From NCBI RefSeq assembly GCF_029962835.1, contig NC_080577.1, positions 27,882,501 through 27,946,500 on the forward strand: a stretch of DNA of 64,000 nt, read 5' to 3'. This DNA comes from Magnolia sinica. Taxonomy: Eukaryota > Streptophyta > Magnoliopsida > Magnoliales > Magnoliaceae. Below are positions 33,969 through 46,760 of this stretch, piece by piece. The translations under genes and the position numbers were made by a program. Positions within the stretch are counted from its first letter, which is position 1, and each line of letters starts with the position of its first letter. A model generated the notes under the pieces. It saw only the letters and a list, made by a program, of their open reading frames with translations. It was not told the DNA's origin and made no database searches.

Positions 33969-36900
33969 TCAAGAAGCTGTCAGGTCATCCAGGCCAACAC
34001 TAGCCTGTACAAAAGATCAAGATCAACACCTGCTTGGTCATAACTTATGCTGAGTTTGGATGCAAAAGTAAATCAAATTGCAAACCGTTGACTCAACAAA
34101 CAGAAAATAATCAAATTCTAATGACTTATCCTAGTAGTCATAATAAGGAAGCAGGCCTCAGCCTGCAATTACATTTCCTTTGGAGTCCCGAAGAGAAAGT
34201 GATGCTAGAGCAATTTGAAGCCCAAATCCTCAAAAGTCAGATGGGCCACAGAACATATTGATAGAGAACACCAACTGTTGATTAGAGTGGGGATCCACCG
34301 TGTCATGTCAAGAGAAAATTCAAGGCCATTCAGACCCTTCTTCCAGTCCATATGATGGCCAGGAGAAAATTCAGGTTGTTTTGTGACTAAGGTGGACCCC
34401 TGTGAAATTCAAGGGTGGGCATTCCCTCCCAGCTCATTCCCTTTGCTGTGGCCCACCTTTGTTTTGGATCGGGCTGATTTTTAGGTCCTAGGGGTTTTCT
34501 GAGGTGATTAATCCGATAGGTTGGATGGACTCACGGTGGTACCGGTACCACTGGAGTGTGCCTCTTCCTGAAATTACCCATGTTTTGGTTTTTTACTGTT
34601 TTTCTAGATTTCCTCAGGTTTGAAATAAGAAGAAAATATCAGCATTATGCATTTGCTAATGACATTCAAGCTCAATGGGGCTAGAACAAGGCTCAAATTA
34701 TTTTGAACCCAAATTCAAAATAGTAGAATAGGATCTTACCAAGAACTTGTGGTTCTCTTCCAGAAGAGGAGAGAAGCTTGCACAGAATTTCTCCATGTCA
34801 TCATTGACATCACCAGAGCCCCCAATCACCTCCATAAATTTCTTCCTATCTGGAGCAAATTTCATGGCAAGCTGGAATTCCAGTATTATAGTTCAGTGAA
34901 AGTTACACAGAAAAAAGACTAAGGAAGCTGGAATGCCAGTATTATAGTTCAGTGCAAGTTACACAGAAAAAAAGACTTGGGAGAAACCATTGGTTTGCAA
35001 ATTGGTTTTTGCAATCGAATCATTCACCACCAATAGAGGGTTGCATCACCCCTGTATCAGGTGTTTCAGGCTGATACAGCTGTATCTTTCATGGATGATA
35101 CTGGGGGCAATATGTACCAATGTCGAATGACATGTCAAACCTTGGGAGAAACCATGGTTTGCAAATCGGTTTTTGCATATCAAATTGTTCAGAGTTGACA
35201 TGGGGTCATATCACCATGTATTGCTGCTATAGCCGGCCGATACAGCCCTATTTTTCATGAATGATACTGGTACAAATGGGCGATACCTCAAAAACCTTGG
35301 GAGAAATACCATTTCAAGAGAATGCAGGTAATGTTTGAGTAGAGCATTATAAAAGACATTAAAGTGTTTTGTGGGAACTTTCTGAAAGGTTTCTCCATCA
35401 TTTCTTTCAGAGTAAAAAAACATCACCTGAATGAAACTTGATCTGCCAATAAGAAAAGTTCGGTTTCCTTTACTAACTTTTGAGAAAGAACTAGTACTAT
35501 CTACAAAATTGGAAGCTCCGGTAAGTCAACACAATCAAAAGGACAGCTCGGAAAGCCAAAATATATGGGGGTTTTCATTTATTTTCTGTTAAACTTGTGT
35601 TCAAATATTGAAGGCTTAAGATCTCATTGAGGCGGATAAGAATTTGGAGATTGATGGAACCCCAAATGAGGATTCTGAGACTGGAAACTGGTCAAAGGTT
35701 TGGAAAGCGGAGTTGCAAAGAGATGAAAATTTTAAATAATTATCGCTAGTTACTGCCAACCACCAATTGTTATCAATTACTCCCAGTGATTATGGTAAGT
35801 ACTGACACTGGTATTTTCCGTATTTATCCTAACTAAAATCCCAGAAACCAGCTATCATATCTCAGCTGGCTGATATTGTGCCTAGTTGGATTCATCCAAA
35901 GAATATAAAATCCATTTCCATGGGCTTGAGAGGCATTACAGAGAAACTAGAACTGGCAAGCCAGCCATGCCATTTCTTCAAGGTCTTATTGTAGGAGTCG
36001 GTACAGGCTTGTGACATTGTCCAATCCGGATGCTCCAGTAAGTTGCGGAAGAGTTCTACCAAGAAGTCCATGGCCCTGAAGGAAATGATAAATGTTTTTT
36101 TGAAGCGAGAAGGAAATGGTAAATGCATGATTATCAAAATGCAAGAAGAAAAGAAAAGAGCTTTACACAAGCATATACACATGAAAACATGCAAATCATC
36201 TGGTCAAAGTATGCATGTGAGCACACCTGCACTCATGTGCATGCATGTAGACCACATCTAGTACCTTGTTAGCCACAAAAGACCATTAGTGCAGCTCGAA
36301 GAAGCTTTTGCTGTTTTAGCTTCAATCTCTGCTCGTACCATAGTGTACAAGTGATTGAATTCTGAAGGATTGGAAGAATATTTGGAATCCAATCTCTGCA
36401 AACAAGAATACAGAAAATTTTGAAAATTACATTGGTACCCACATGACAAGGACTCCACATTTTTTTATTTTTTATTTTTTTTTAAAAAAAAAGGAGAAAA
36501 AAAGGAAAAGAAAAAGAAATGTAGGATGCCCTTAATTGGGTATGCACGTAGGATATGTTGACACACTGTTCGCGAATTCTCCCATTTATTGTTTTTCTGG
36601 TGTTTTAGTATTATTGCTACAGTATTATATAGTTCCACATATTTCTAGTATCTAGATACTTGTAAAATCTAACAAGTTTATGAACTAAAATTTACATGGT
36701 GAGAATAAACTTACAATTACATGGTTGTGACTAGTGAAGAACAAGATATTCTGGAAGCAACTAAGGAAAAAAAAAAACTGATCACTGAAAAGCCACGAAA
36801 ATAAACAGTACTTACTGATATGTTGCCCCCCACATCAGATTTTACGAGTGCCATGGCAGCGCCAAACTTATCTAGCAGCATAAACCATAAAATACATCAA

Positions 36901-39900
36901 AATCAATACAATGCACAGCACATTAAAATACTATTTTCAACTAAAAAGGGAGGGAAACTATTCTTCCGCATCTCACCAATATAAACACAATACAACTAAA
37001 CTTAGCAAAGCATGATACGAATGTTTTTTTAGTTATAAATCAGAACTATGAAGTTAGAAAAATGAAAGGACTTCAGCAGTAGCAACGTAGCATGTTTTAT
37101 GCGAAAGAGATTCTGAATGACATGCATGCTTGCAACCTTTCAAGAATGCAGCAGGATACGAATAAACAAACAGAGTAGCAGACCCATCACTACAATGACC
37201 ATCTGAAAAGAAACCTTCACTCATCATCAACACCATCCACCCATCATCATCACCACTCATCACCATCACCACCACCATCGTCATAAGAAATTTCCCAGCT
37301 AGTTGCAGACAACTTTAAAATCCTGCTTCGGCAATCATTCCTAAGGTCCTATCCTCAGTAAATGCCTTTATATCCTTTCTTGTCACCTCGTTCCAATAAC
37401 TTTTACATCTTCCTTTAACCCCCTACAAGCTTAGTTAACATTCCACTCCTTATGGGGCCGTCTCCGTTTCATAGCACATAGCGGAACCATCTCAATCAAC
37501 TCTCTATCACTACCTCCTATTGTAGCAACTCAAGGTTGGTTCAGGTGATCTCATTCTTGACTCGCTCCTTCAATCTTCCCGCACATCCATCACAACATCC
37601 TCATCTCTGCAACGCACTTAACTCGTGTTGCTTCCTAAACTGCTCAACACTCTACCCCATGTGGCAGCCCCACTTGAAGCGCTGGGGTATCTTTGTCTTC
37701 TTCAATACCTCTTATCAATTCATTAACCTGTATTGAATTCTTTCAAAAGAATTGGACAGATGTGCAGGGATATTACACTCTGAAGCAGTCTTCCATCAGC
37801 ATTCACCATTGTTGTCCCAGATGTCATCTTTAAAAACTTACATGACAATTAGGAAAGGTCAGTGTTACAGTTTCCAAAGTAACATGTGCAAGGGGCAGCC
37901 ATTCTACATTTGCTTCTTGATATCCATATGAACTGATCATGGATTTCAACCTCCAATTTGCAAATTTGGGGAAAATGGGGGAAAACTTGGATTTCCCCCA
38001 TTTCACCAATCTAAATTGCAATTAGAGTATGCAAAAATCACATTAGACATGTTGGAGGTTGATTTACAAATGACAGGGGGTTTTGGATTAAAAAAGAAAA
38101 CAGTTTAATGGGGATATTATGCACACGCACCCTCTACGCACATATTCGAGGAGGAGGCGGGCTCCACTTTCGATTTGGATCGACGACGACATCTTTAGAT
38201 GACCCCATAATTAGGGGGCTGTGTTATGGAGCATTGGAGTGGACCCGATCATCACATAGATCCTACCATCGGATCTCATGATCGTGGCCCACTACTTTAG
38301 ATGATTTAGGATTTTGAGGTTTGATTATTTTTATTATTAGAAACATCGTGAACGGCTTTGATTGCTTAGATTAGTTATTTTATTTATTTTAGTTTTGGTA
38401 TTAGTGCGTGCACATGGTGCAAGGGTAGTTTTGTCTTTTGGAGATTTAGGGTTTTCTTATAAATAAAGCAATCCCATCTATGGACTCTGATGATATTATG
38501 AATAAAAAAATCCTACATTTCTTCCTCTCTCTCACATTGAGTTGAAGGATCAAATTGGGTGCGAAGCCCTCCCTTCCTCGAAGGGTTAACTACCGTGGTG
38601 CGAAGCCACACCCGCTCCAAATCATCACCATCGTCTTCCACATCTCATCCATCATCCTCAACACCCCATCCACCATCAATTTACCAATTTTCGCATCAAA
38701 ATCCTCTCCTATAGCAGTGCACAAGAAGGTTTTCAGATTCTGGCGCATCTATGAGGCTGAAACTTCAGCGGAGTACTACGCACAAACCATGTGCTGGATT
38801 GAAGTGATTTTTGGTATGGAAATAACCCACCCCTAGCTGATCCTAGCCTAAGAGTCCTTTCCCGATTTTGTGGGCCCCACACATGTACAGACGTCCAGTC
38901 ACACACGTGCATCCAGGCCAACTTGCTGTCCAGCGTGAGTGGCCCATCCCAAGTCCTCTTTTTCCCTCTGTTTCTTTCCGTTTTTTGGCTTAAAACCTCC
39001 CCATAGGATCCCCCATTAATCCTCTACCTAAACCCCCATAGATCTATCCCAAATATTCACTCCTAAACATGATCAACATGTGGTACAACAGAATTGTTAA
39101 ATCTGGAAATTGCTAAATTAGTCCCTGTACCCTCGAATACCTTGACCGATCCCTAACTGTCATCTAGAAAACCTCATAATCCGAAATCCATAACCCAAAA
39201 GGGTCCCAAATCTCAATTTTCCCCAATTTTCAAACCCTAGATTTTCCCCTAAATTGAAACTTAGTGAATCTCTTGAGTCGGGAACAATCCTATGCAAGAA
39301 TGGGTGATTCTTACACTCCTTTGGGCTTGTTTGGTTTATAATTGCATTTGATCCAGCCCTAATGGTTGTGTAGGCTTGGACCCCTATAGATTCCCCTTCT
39401 TAAATGTTTGATAGTATGTAGGATGTGGAATTTTGTGACTGTTTAATATTGGCATAATCACAAACTTGATTTCTTGCACTCCATGGTTAATTTCATGTCC
39501 TGCATCATAGTTATTTTAATTTTAAATATTAAAAAATATTTTTAAATCATATTGATTAGCAATTATTTAGCCTTAATTTGCAAGTGTTTATAAGTGTTGG
39601 CTAATCTTAATATCAGTTACACCCAGTGTTCGAAATATCGGTATTGCTTTATGTATCACACCCTTGGGATATGGATACGTATCGGTTATCGCATGGGATA
39701 TGTCAGATGTATCGCGTAATATATCATTGTTGTTGGAAACATGGGGAAGCATTGGAAATTGGTCGAATTTTTCAATGAAATTTCAGTGATTGTTAAAAAA
39801 GACATCAATACACACTTACAAATCAAAACATTACAAAAAACACGTGCACATTAATAGGTTTTCTTTGTATGGGTCCTAATTTATGCGTTGTCTAACTGAA

Positions 39901-41845
39901 TTGATGCAAGTATATTCAAAGTTTATTCATATAATTTATAAATATAAGAAGATGTGTGGAAACACAAGCAATACATTCAAAAGAAAGAGAAGAATCATTA
40001 AATAAGGTTACATATATGTTTGATTTTATGTTTGGACACAGATTGCAACCGATTTACGAGAAATTGGGAAAATTTTATTTTTTTTCAATTTTCCGCAGCT
40101 TGGTCCTTCTCCTCCAAATCTCAAATCGAAGCTCCCAATCCATGAGATCTTGCATATCATATTTAATTTTCATGTCTTGCATTACAATTTGATACTAATT
40201 TAACATGATTTACAGAAAAAAAAATGATTGAAAATAAAAAATGCTCACTAGATTGAACATGTGGGATATATCCCACTACTTGTGTGTTTCGTATCGCACA
40301 GGTAGGATACAAGAAATATCGTGGGATATATCGGCCGATCTCGTCGATATTTAAAACAATGGTTACACCTAAGTTGTGAATTTGAAAATTAAAAAAAAAA
40401 ATGAAAAAAAATCCAAAATTTCACCAATTTAAATTGCGATTAGAGTATGGAAAAATCACATTAGACATGTTGGGGGCTGATTTACAGATTGACAGAGGTT
40501 TTTAGATTTGTTGAAAAAAAAATTAATTAAAAATTTTTTAAAATATTTGAAAAATACTTTTTAAAAAATCAAGATTGATCAGCAGTTATTTAGCCTTAAT
40601 ATTTATATATTTAGTAAGAATGTGCTAACATCCTGCTTGCTTGATGTTGTTTGGCAAAGGAAAACAACGTTAAATGAACATCCCCTAAAAGAAATTTATT
40701 GTGTGCATAGTTTAGAACCATATAGAAAGGAAACTTAACATGTGAACTTGTTTTTTGTGATCTTTTGATTTCTAAGTGTGTTACGGTATCTTTTTTAACA
40801 TCTCCTAAAGTTTCATTAAAAAAATTAACCAATTTCCCAATGTTTCCCAAAAATAGCGATACATTACATGATACATCCAATATTTCCCGTGCGATGCCTG
40901 ATATATTTCTGTATCCTAAGGGTGCGATACATCCGTCAATAGTAATACTAAAAACATTACCCTCTAGTTTTTTTAATGGTAGCATCAGTTACACTCATAT
41001 AATTATCTAGCAAGAGACTAAATTACAACGAAATAACTTCAATCTTGCACAAAAAAGATATTTAAGTGTTTATTCCATAGAATGTAAGCTTTCATGGCAA
41101 GGGAAAAAATGTGTAAAACTGAAAATTCATCCAGTTTGAACAACGGCAGGAGGTTTTGATTTCATAGAGATAAATGAATGATTTAAAGCTTCATCATTGA
41201 GGAAATCAAGGGCAACATCATATTACATTTTGTTCAATAAACAATATGAATAGTCCCATCACTGAATCATCACGAACGGACTAAAAATTGTATAAATAAC
41301 TGATGTAGGACAATTAACCACTTGCTCTAAAAGCTCGAACTGTTAGAGTATGGCGAATTAATCCCTTTATCTCATTGCCCAGGCCCCACGTCTCATGGGT
41401 TAGGCCCTCGGTCGAACCCCCCTCATGGGCCCCAAATCACATGGGTACCGCCTCACACGAGCCACCCGAGTCACATGGGTGGGGCCCGCATCTCACGAGC
41501 CACCCGAGTCACACGGGTGGGGGTGGGGCCCGCATCTCACGAGCCACCTGCCTCACACAGGCCGCCCACCCCGAGTGTGCCCCTGCATCTCACAAGTCAC
41601 CCCACTCGAGCCCGGTGTGAAAATGCCCCCGCATTAATAACTTATGGGCATTTGGAATTAAAGAGTACCCAACAACACAAATCAAAAAAGCTAGAAACAA
41701 TAACCAAACTCCGACCAAAAACAATACCTATGACAGGCAGCACAAGCTTGCATACATCCAAGAAAGGCTTGGTCAGCATTTCCCCTTCATCAGACTTCAC
41801 GGACTTCATTCCTTCCAAAGAGGGGGTGAATACAGTCCCCTCCAT
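33969..41845 (-). CDS. GLTP1: Glycolipid transfer protein 1
   Basis: Six exons on the minus strand: 41845-41728, 36871-36816, 36395-36265, 36075-35940, 34871-34740 and 34004-33969. They total 609 nt, or 202 residues, the same length as I recall for Arabidopsis GLTP1. All introns are GT-AG and phases agree. The protein starts MEGTVFTPSLEGMKSVKSD and ends ASVGLDDLTAS. The glycolipid head-group site is present: D52 and N56 in KSDVGGNIS (R59 where animal GLTP has Lys), W99 in TNGLLWLTR and H138 in KKWHGWLASS. Family role: a soluble all-helical protein that moves single glycosphingolipid molecules (glucosylceramide) between membranes, with no energy source. Intron 1 is about 4.86 kb and contains LINE, LTR-type, hAT-type and repeat H relics. 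Nothing suggests loss of function. Confidence 0.96.
34979..35305. repeat. ~164-bp tandem duplication in GLTP1 intron 4
   Basis: Two diverged units (34979-35142 and 35143-35305), each opening with CTTGGGAGAAACCAT-type sequence and holding GATACAGC and CATGGATGATACTGG-type blocks. These GATAC-rich words recall the hAT-type element at 39.6 kb. Confidence 0.65.
37320..37735 (-). mobile_element. LINE fragment (3' end of reverse transcriptase frame)
   Basis: On the minus strand, diverged words match the plant L1-type C-terminal segment 'ECWAxKKQHExxxxVAEMRMLRWMxG...RxRxxxI'; visible pieces are FRKQHE, RDEDVVMDV and SRMRS. Several frames are needed, so it is an old truncated copy in GLTP1 intron 1. 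Confidence 0.55.
38110..38600 (+). mobile_element. Possible LTR-type retroelement fossil (solo LTR-like)
   Basis: Has the look of an LTR: TTGGAGATTTAGGGTTTTCT, then a TATA-like CTTATAAATAAAGC, a CT-rich stretch CTTCCTCTCTCTCACATTG and repeated GGTGCGAAGCC words just after. No coding parts lie nearby and no end repeats were found. Age looks moderate to old; family not assigned. Confidence 0.35.
39624..40361. mobile_element. hAT-type non-autonomous element
   Basis: 738 bp, ends CAGTGTTCGAAATATCGG and, inverted, CATTGTTTTAAATATCGACG, with an exact 8-bp target duplication GTTACACC (39616-39623 and 40362-40369). The inside is AT-rich with GGGATATATC motifs; no transposase. A diverged, partly inverted piece lies at about 40790-40980 and a related end at 42985. 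Confidence 0.85.
41310..41640. repeat. Dispersed repeat H, copy 2
   Basis: Same sequence as 22925-23225, from CAATTAACCACTTGCTCTAA to GGTGTGAAAATGCCCCCGC. It has an extra internal ~40-bp amplification of CACGAGCCACCCGAGTCACA. Ends about 90 bp inside the GLTP1 intron 1 donor site. Confidence 0.75.
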
Positions 41846-42555
41846 TTTCTACCCTCAGATCTCTGCTTAAACAGAAAGGAAAACCAACCATCAGAACCCA
41901 ACCTTGCTACTTCATCAAAAGGCTCCACTGCATGAAAATGTGAAACCAAATGCAAGAGAAACAGAAAAGAGAACGCATTTGATTGTGTGCATGTACATGA
42001 GGGTGAGAACATACAACCACTGTTAATAGTGCCTCAACAGATCAGAATGAGTGCTGATTCCATCTGAAGTTGCAATTCACAGGACTCAAAACAGTTTCAG
42101 GGTACAGTCTTCAGACTCGTGGCATCAAGATCTAGGGCTGGATTGCCCATATTACATTTCCAAAAACAAAGTTTCTTTGTGGACGAAAAAATACATATGG
42201 AGAAAAAAGACAGAATAGAACAAAGACACAATAAGCTACTGGCATCATAGTGCACTAAAAAAAAGACCTAAAGTTTGCAGAATCAGAGCCAGCATGGATT
42301 CAAAATTGAGTAAGAAGGGCACACAAAATCATGAACAACACCATAAAATCCAAAACACAACCATAAAACATAAAAGAAGGTTAAAATGAAGAAAGTATGG
42401 CAGTTAAATAAGTCAATTTTATAATAATTAGCCATTTCAGCTTCTGCACAAAAAATGATCCCTCTTATCTTCTTCTTCTTTTCTCTAATCAGTAACCCAT
42501 TTTGTCATTTAGGGATGAAATTCTGGCTAAAGCCTACAGTAAACCCAAATAAAAT
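41846..42555. other. Upstream region of GLTP1
   Basis: The minus-strand leader and promoter of GLTP1 should lie here. I could not assign a TATA box or start site with confidence. No other gene is seen. Confidence 0.4.
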
Positions 42556-42559
42556 AAAA

Positions 42560-42985
42560 ATAGCAAAGCCCCCTGAGATAGTGAAATGATCCTTCCAAGT
42601 ACAACACTGAATCTGTCCATTAATATTTTCACAATAATTTTTTAAGGGCTTCCTATGAGACTGATAGGCTGAAAATCCTTAGGATCAAATACCCCCTCTT
42701 TAGTGATGATGGCAATGAAAGAAGCACTTGTATCCTTAGATAGCCTCTCTCTCAAATGGAATTCAGAGATAAAACTTCACAAGATCATCATTAACCTCTT
42801 CCCAAAAGATAGGAAAAAAGCAATGGCAGAACCATCGGGTCCAGAAGTTTTGTCCTAACCCAAATCCGAAACCGCTCTCTTCACCTCATCTTTCATTAGC
42901 GAACACTCCAACTAGTCTGCCTCTGTCACACTTATCAAATCAAAGTGCATATTATCAAGTGTTGGCCATGAAGATTTGTCCCGAC
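42560..42985 (-). mobile_element. LINE reverse transcriptase fragment
   Basis: The minus strand reads, with interruptions, as the L1-type RT signature: EVKRAVSDLG, then DK(T)SGPDG, AFFPIFWEEVNDDLVKF, and further on (D)F(R)PIS-like wording. It is a truncated, decayed non-LTR element and does not extend to the RT active site. Confidence 0.75.
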
Positions 42986-43140
42986 CAATGTTTTAAATAG
43001 TTGTAGCGTGTTGCGTAGTTTTCAGCCCTCTATAGCATGTAGCATAAATAGCATAGCGTGTAGCGTGAGCTACACGATACTTCTATTTTTTAATTTAAAA
43101 ATAGAAAGAAAAAAAAACATGATAAATAATAAGAAAAAAA
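42985..43140. mobile_element. hAT-type end fragment
   Basis: CAATGTTTTAAATAGTTG is the same kind of end as at 40361 (inverted). It is followed by repeated TAGCGTGTAGCGTG words and then A-rich sequence. The second end was not found. Confidence 0.45.
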
Positions 43141-43745
43141 AATTAATTTAAAAAAAAAAAAAAAAACTAAAAGATGATTCATTTTTCAAGCATGTTCAAA
43201 TTTTTTTTTAATTATCACTTATCAAAAGCCAGTCTAGATATATAAAGTCATAAACCAAATCAAATAATTATCACATCAACAACTTTCTAAGCAAACCACT
43301 TTAATTAATAATGTCTAATTGAAACTACAAGTCACAACTCACAGGTATGTGTAGACACCCCACCTCAGGTTGACAAGCTGATAGAGTTTGAATGGATGGA
43401 TGGACAACCGAACCCCAATCCTAAAACCCAACCCTAGAAGCCTAAACCCTAGGAACCCCAGTCCTAAACCCTAAACACAGCCGATCAACCCGGTCAACAT
43501 AACCCAAAACCCTGAGTTAACATGGCGAGTCAACTCACCCGGTCAACCTACCCAAGCCACAACCTAGTCAACTCACCTAGTCAAGCCCGAACCCAAGCCC
43601 AAAACTAAGCCCAATCGGAGAAATGGTAAAAACCTCAAAGCAACAACCTTCACAGTAGAGCCTCCACACGCTTGGAGGATGCTGCTTGCCAAAGTAGGGA
43701 GTCCAAGTGGGGACCGGTGGCATCTAGGTTGTCGCCGGCCACGTG

Positions 43746-44389
43746 TAGGGTTGTTCACGAGTCGAGCTAGCTCGAAAAGCTCGCTCGAGTCAGCTCGGAT
43801 TGACTCGGCTTGAAAGGCCAACTCGGGGTGAGTCAAGCTTGTTTTCTAAAGCTCGAGTTGAGTTTGAGCCGAGTTCGACCATGGTGCATTTCAACTCGAC
43901 TCGAAGAATATATTTTAATATTATATTATATTATATATATTAAGTTAAAAAACTTAAAAAAGTTAAAACTTAAAAGTTTTTTACTTTTTACTAAAAAACC
44001 CTACCCGACCCTACCCATCTCCATTCCCTGTCATTCTTTCTTCCCTTACCCTACCGAGCACGAGTAGACGCTGCAGCCCGCACAGCCACACCCAGCACGG
44101 CAGCCCGACTGCCCGAGACTCTCTGCCTGACTGACTGCCCCTCTTTATCTCTCTCTTTCTCTCATTCTCCTGATTTCTCTGAGCAACCCGCGCCCAATCC
44201 ATGACATATGAACAAGCTCGACTCGACTCGAGGTAAACTCGACTCAACTCGAACCACTAGCTCGACTTGAACTCGACTCGACAGCTTTGGCAAACAAGCC
44301 AAGCATCAATGTTGAGCTCGAGTATAGCATGGACGAGTCGAGCCAAGCTTGGCCCACCTCGACTCGACTCGGCTCGATGTACAACCCTA
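43746..44389. mobile_element. hAT-type TCGAG-rich element nested in the LTR
   Basis: 644 bp, TAGGGTTGTTCACGAGTCGAG-type left end and inverted TAGGGTTGTACATCGAG at the right. Exact 8-bp target duplication GCCACGTG (43738-43745 and 44390-44397). Same family as 20282-20890. Confidence 0.85.
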
Positions 44390-46279
44390 GCCACGTGGCA
44401 CTCCCCCTCTTTCGGGCAGCATCCCTCAAGCATGCGAGTTTCTCCTTTTTCAAACCTAAGTGTGCGGTTGAGGTGCGTTTACTCCAATGTTGCCCATCTC
44501 CTTAACCAAAATTACACTTTTATCACCTCATCCAAGCCATGAGATGATGCCATGTGACAATCTCCAATCTCAGCCCTTCAACCACCTTTTGCCCCTAGGA
44601 TCACCAGTAATTACCAAAAAACTGGGTTGGGAGACTATAAATAGCCCCCTCCCCTTGTCATTTCAAACACACCCAAGCATCCCAGAAAACCCAAGAGATC
44701 TCTTAGCCTTAGCCTTAGCCACTTAACCATCCTTCCACCATGGAGAGTGAGAGAGGGAGCTCTAGCCTAGCCTAGCCTAGCTAGAGTCCAAGCCTCCTGA
44801 GCCACTTGAGTTCAAAATCTAAGCCACTCACTCTAGCCTTGTGACACTACCGTTCATCCAGCCGTTCAAGCTCCTATCAGTTTCATTAAATCAGCACATT
44901 ATCATCGTGCAACATTCATTCCTTTCTCAACCCCCTTGCTCCTCATACACAACGACATCATAGTGCATTTTTCACTATTTTCTCATATCTGACTTGCGGG
45001 CGTATGCTCTGTGGCTTGCTGATATAATCGGATCTTGCCCATCAGAAACCTTAGCCAGTTAGCTGTCATTTTAGCATATACACTGCATTCCATAGTTTTC
45101 CATCATATCTAGCTGGCGGGCATATGCTCTTAGACCTACCGATATAATTGTAGCAGGTCCGCCAGAAACCTTAACTGGTTGGTCGTCGTTTTATCATAAG
45201 TACAGAATTGAACATCCTACACACACACACACACACCCCCTTTACACCCCTACACTTGATCGTTTCAAATGTATGCACTATAGCCTGCCGAGTGCCGATA
45301 TGGTCGGATCCTGCCCATCAAAAATTCGGATAGATCAATCAATAGTACCATTGCATCGCATTACATTTTCTGCACGCAAGAACTACCCTTATTCTTCAGA
45401 AATTAGTCAGATCTTGTAAAGTAAAGACCGTACATCGTACAAGCAGAGTGGGTGCCTAACACCTTCCTTCTCTGTAACTGTGGTCCCTTACTTGGAATCT
45501 CTATAACGTAAACTCACGAGTCACCTTAAGGTTAAGGATCTTCAGATTCTCAATCTTAAGCATTTCTACGGGCTCTAACCAACTGTAGAATCGTAATAAT
45601 TGGTTAGTGGCGACTCTGGTCAAATATAATAATATATTTTACCCCCATCACAAATGCCCTCGAGCGAGGCAACCAATTGGAAAGAAGAGAGTAGATCTCC
45701 AGTACTCTCGGGAAATCCATCCTCAGCGTCCACAGAATGACAACTCCGCTGGGGAGAAACTAGCCACACTAGTCGCAACCCGACTTGAAAAACAAGATCT
45801 TACGGATTCCTGAAGAATACCAGTTCTTGCATATCTACACCTGCATCTGCATTCATATTAGAAGGAACAAAAAATTGTGCCTCAACGAAGTAGGTGTCTT
45901 CAAAAAAGTCTCCCTTATCTTAGCATAATCCACACAAGATCTCAAGCAATAATGGATTACCATGAGGAAGATGTTCTACCCTTCCACGCTCTCGATCTTG
46001 CAAAAGCTCAGCCTGCACAGCCACAACAGATAGAAGACGTGCCAATGGCTTACATCCGGGAATTGACACAAGGTATGAAAGCAATGCAAGACATGTTCCG
46101 GCAATTCATGCAAGCGCAAGTGGACACAGGCAACAACCAAGTTGGTCTAGTTCAACAACAACAATCAACTCACGGACTCCCCACAACCTCCAGTTCGAAT
46201 CAAGCACAATCGTCGGACTCCGCAAAGGACCACCGACACCAACCAGCGCACCCCTCAACTAGGGGTGCTTTCTTCAGTA

Positions 46280-46760
46280 CCCTACCGCAGCTGAGAGTTA
46301 ATCTCAGAACAATCCCACAACCGGGATTCCCAGTAAATTCCAGAACAACCTTGCAATCGAGGCCTCCAATCAATTTCCAGCGCATCCCGCAATCGGGATT
46401 TCCAATCAATTTCAAACCTATCCTACAAACATGATCCCCAGTCAGTTTCAGGATAGCTTGGCAGTTGAGGCATCCCATCAATTTCCAGCTCAGTTTCAAA
46501 CCAATCCTACAACCGGGACTTCCAGTCAATTTCCAGCACAGTTTCAAACCGACCCTGCAAACAGGGTCTCTAGTCAATATCTAACACAGCTTCAAACCGA
46601 CCCATCAAACAGGGTCTCCAGTCAATTTCATGATAGCCTCACAGCCGAGGCCTCCAATCAATTTCCAATTCAGTTTCAAATCGATCCTGCAAACAGGGTC
46701 TCTAGTCAATTTCCGGCACATCCCGCAACATGGATTTTAAATCAATTTCGAGTAGCAGCT
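46280..46760 (+). repeat. Tandem repeat inside the fossil gag
   Basis: About ten imperfect units of roughly 45-48 bp built on CAATTTCCAGC(A/T)CAGTTTCA, giving a Gln/Pro-rich periodic stretch (QFPAQFQTDPANRVSS type). Most likely grew within gag before the element decayed. Confidence 0.75.

Larger units (their letters stand above)
37990..40620. repeat. Direct repeat pair in GLTP1 intron 1
   Basis: 37990-38095 and 40415-40515 share TTTCACCAAT, TAGAGTATG(C/G)AAAAATCACA and TTAGACATGTTGG. A second shared block, GCA(A/G)TTATTTAGCCTTAAT, occurs at about 39560 and 40580. This is probably one older element duplicated and then split by later insertions. Confidence 0.6.

Noticed and set aside
37054-37284. 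Met/Val/Asp-rich minus-strand frame (MTMVVVMVMSGDDDG)
   Set aside because: Translation of a CAT/CACCAT microsatellite in GLTP1 intron 1.
43430-43480. CCCTAAA-like words suggesting an interstitial telomere
   Set aside because: Only two or three imperfect units, spaced irregularly within LTR sequence.
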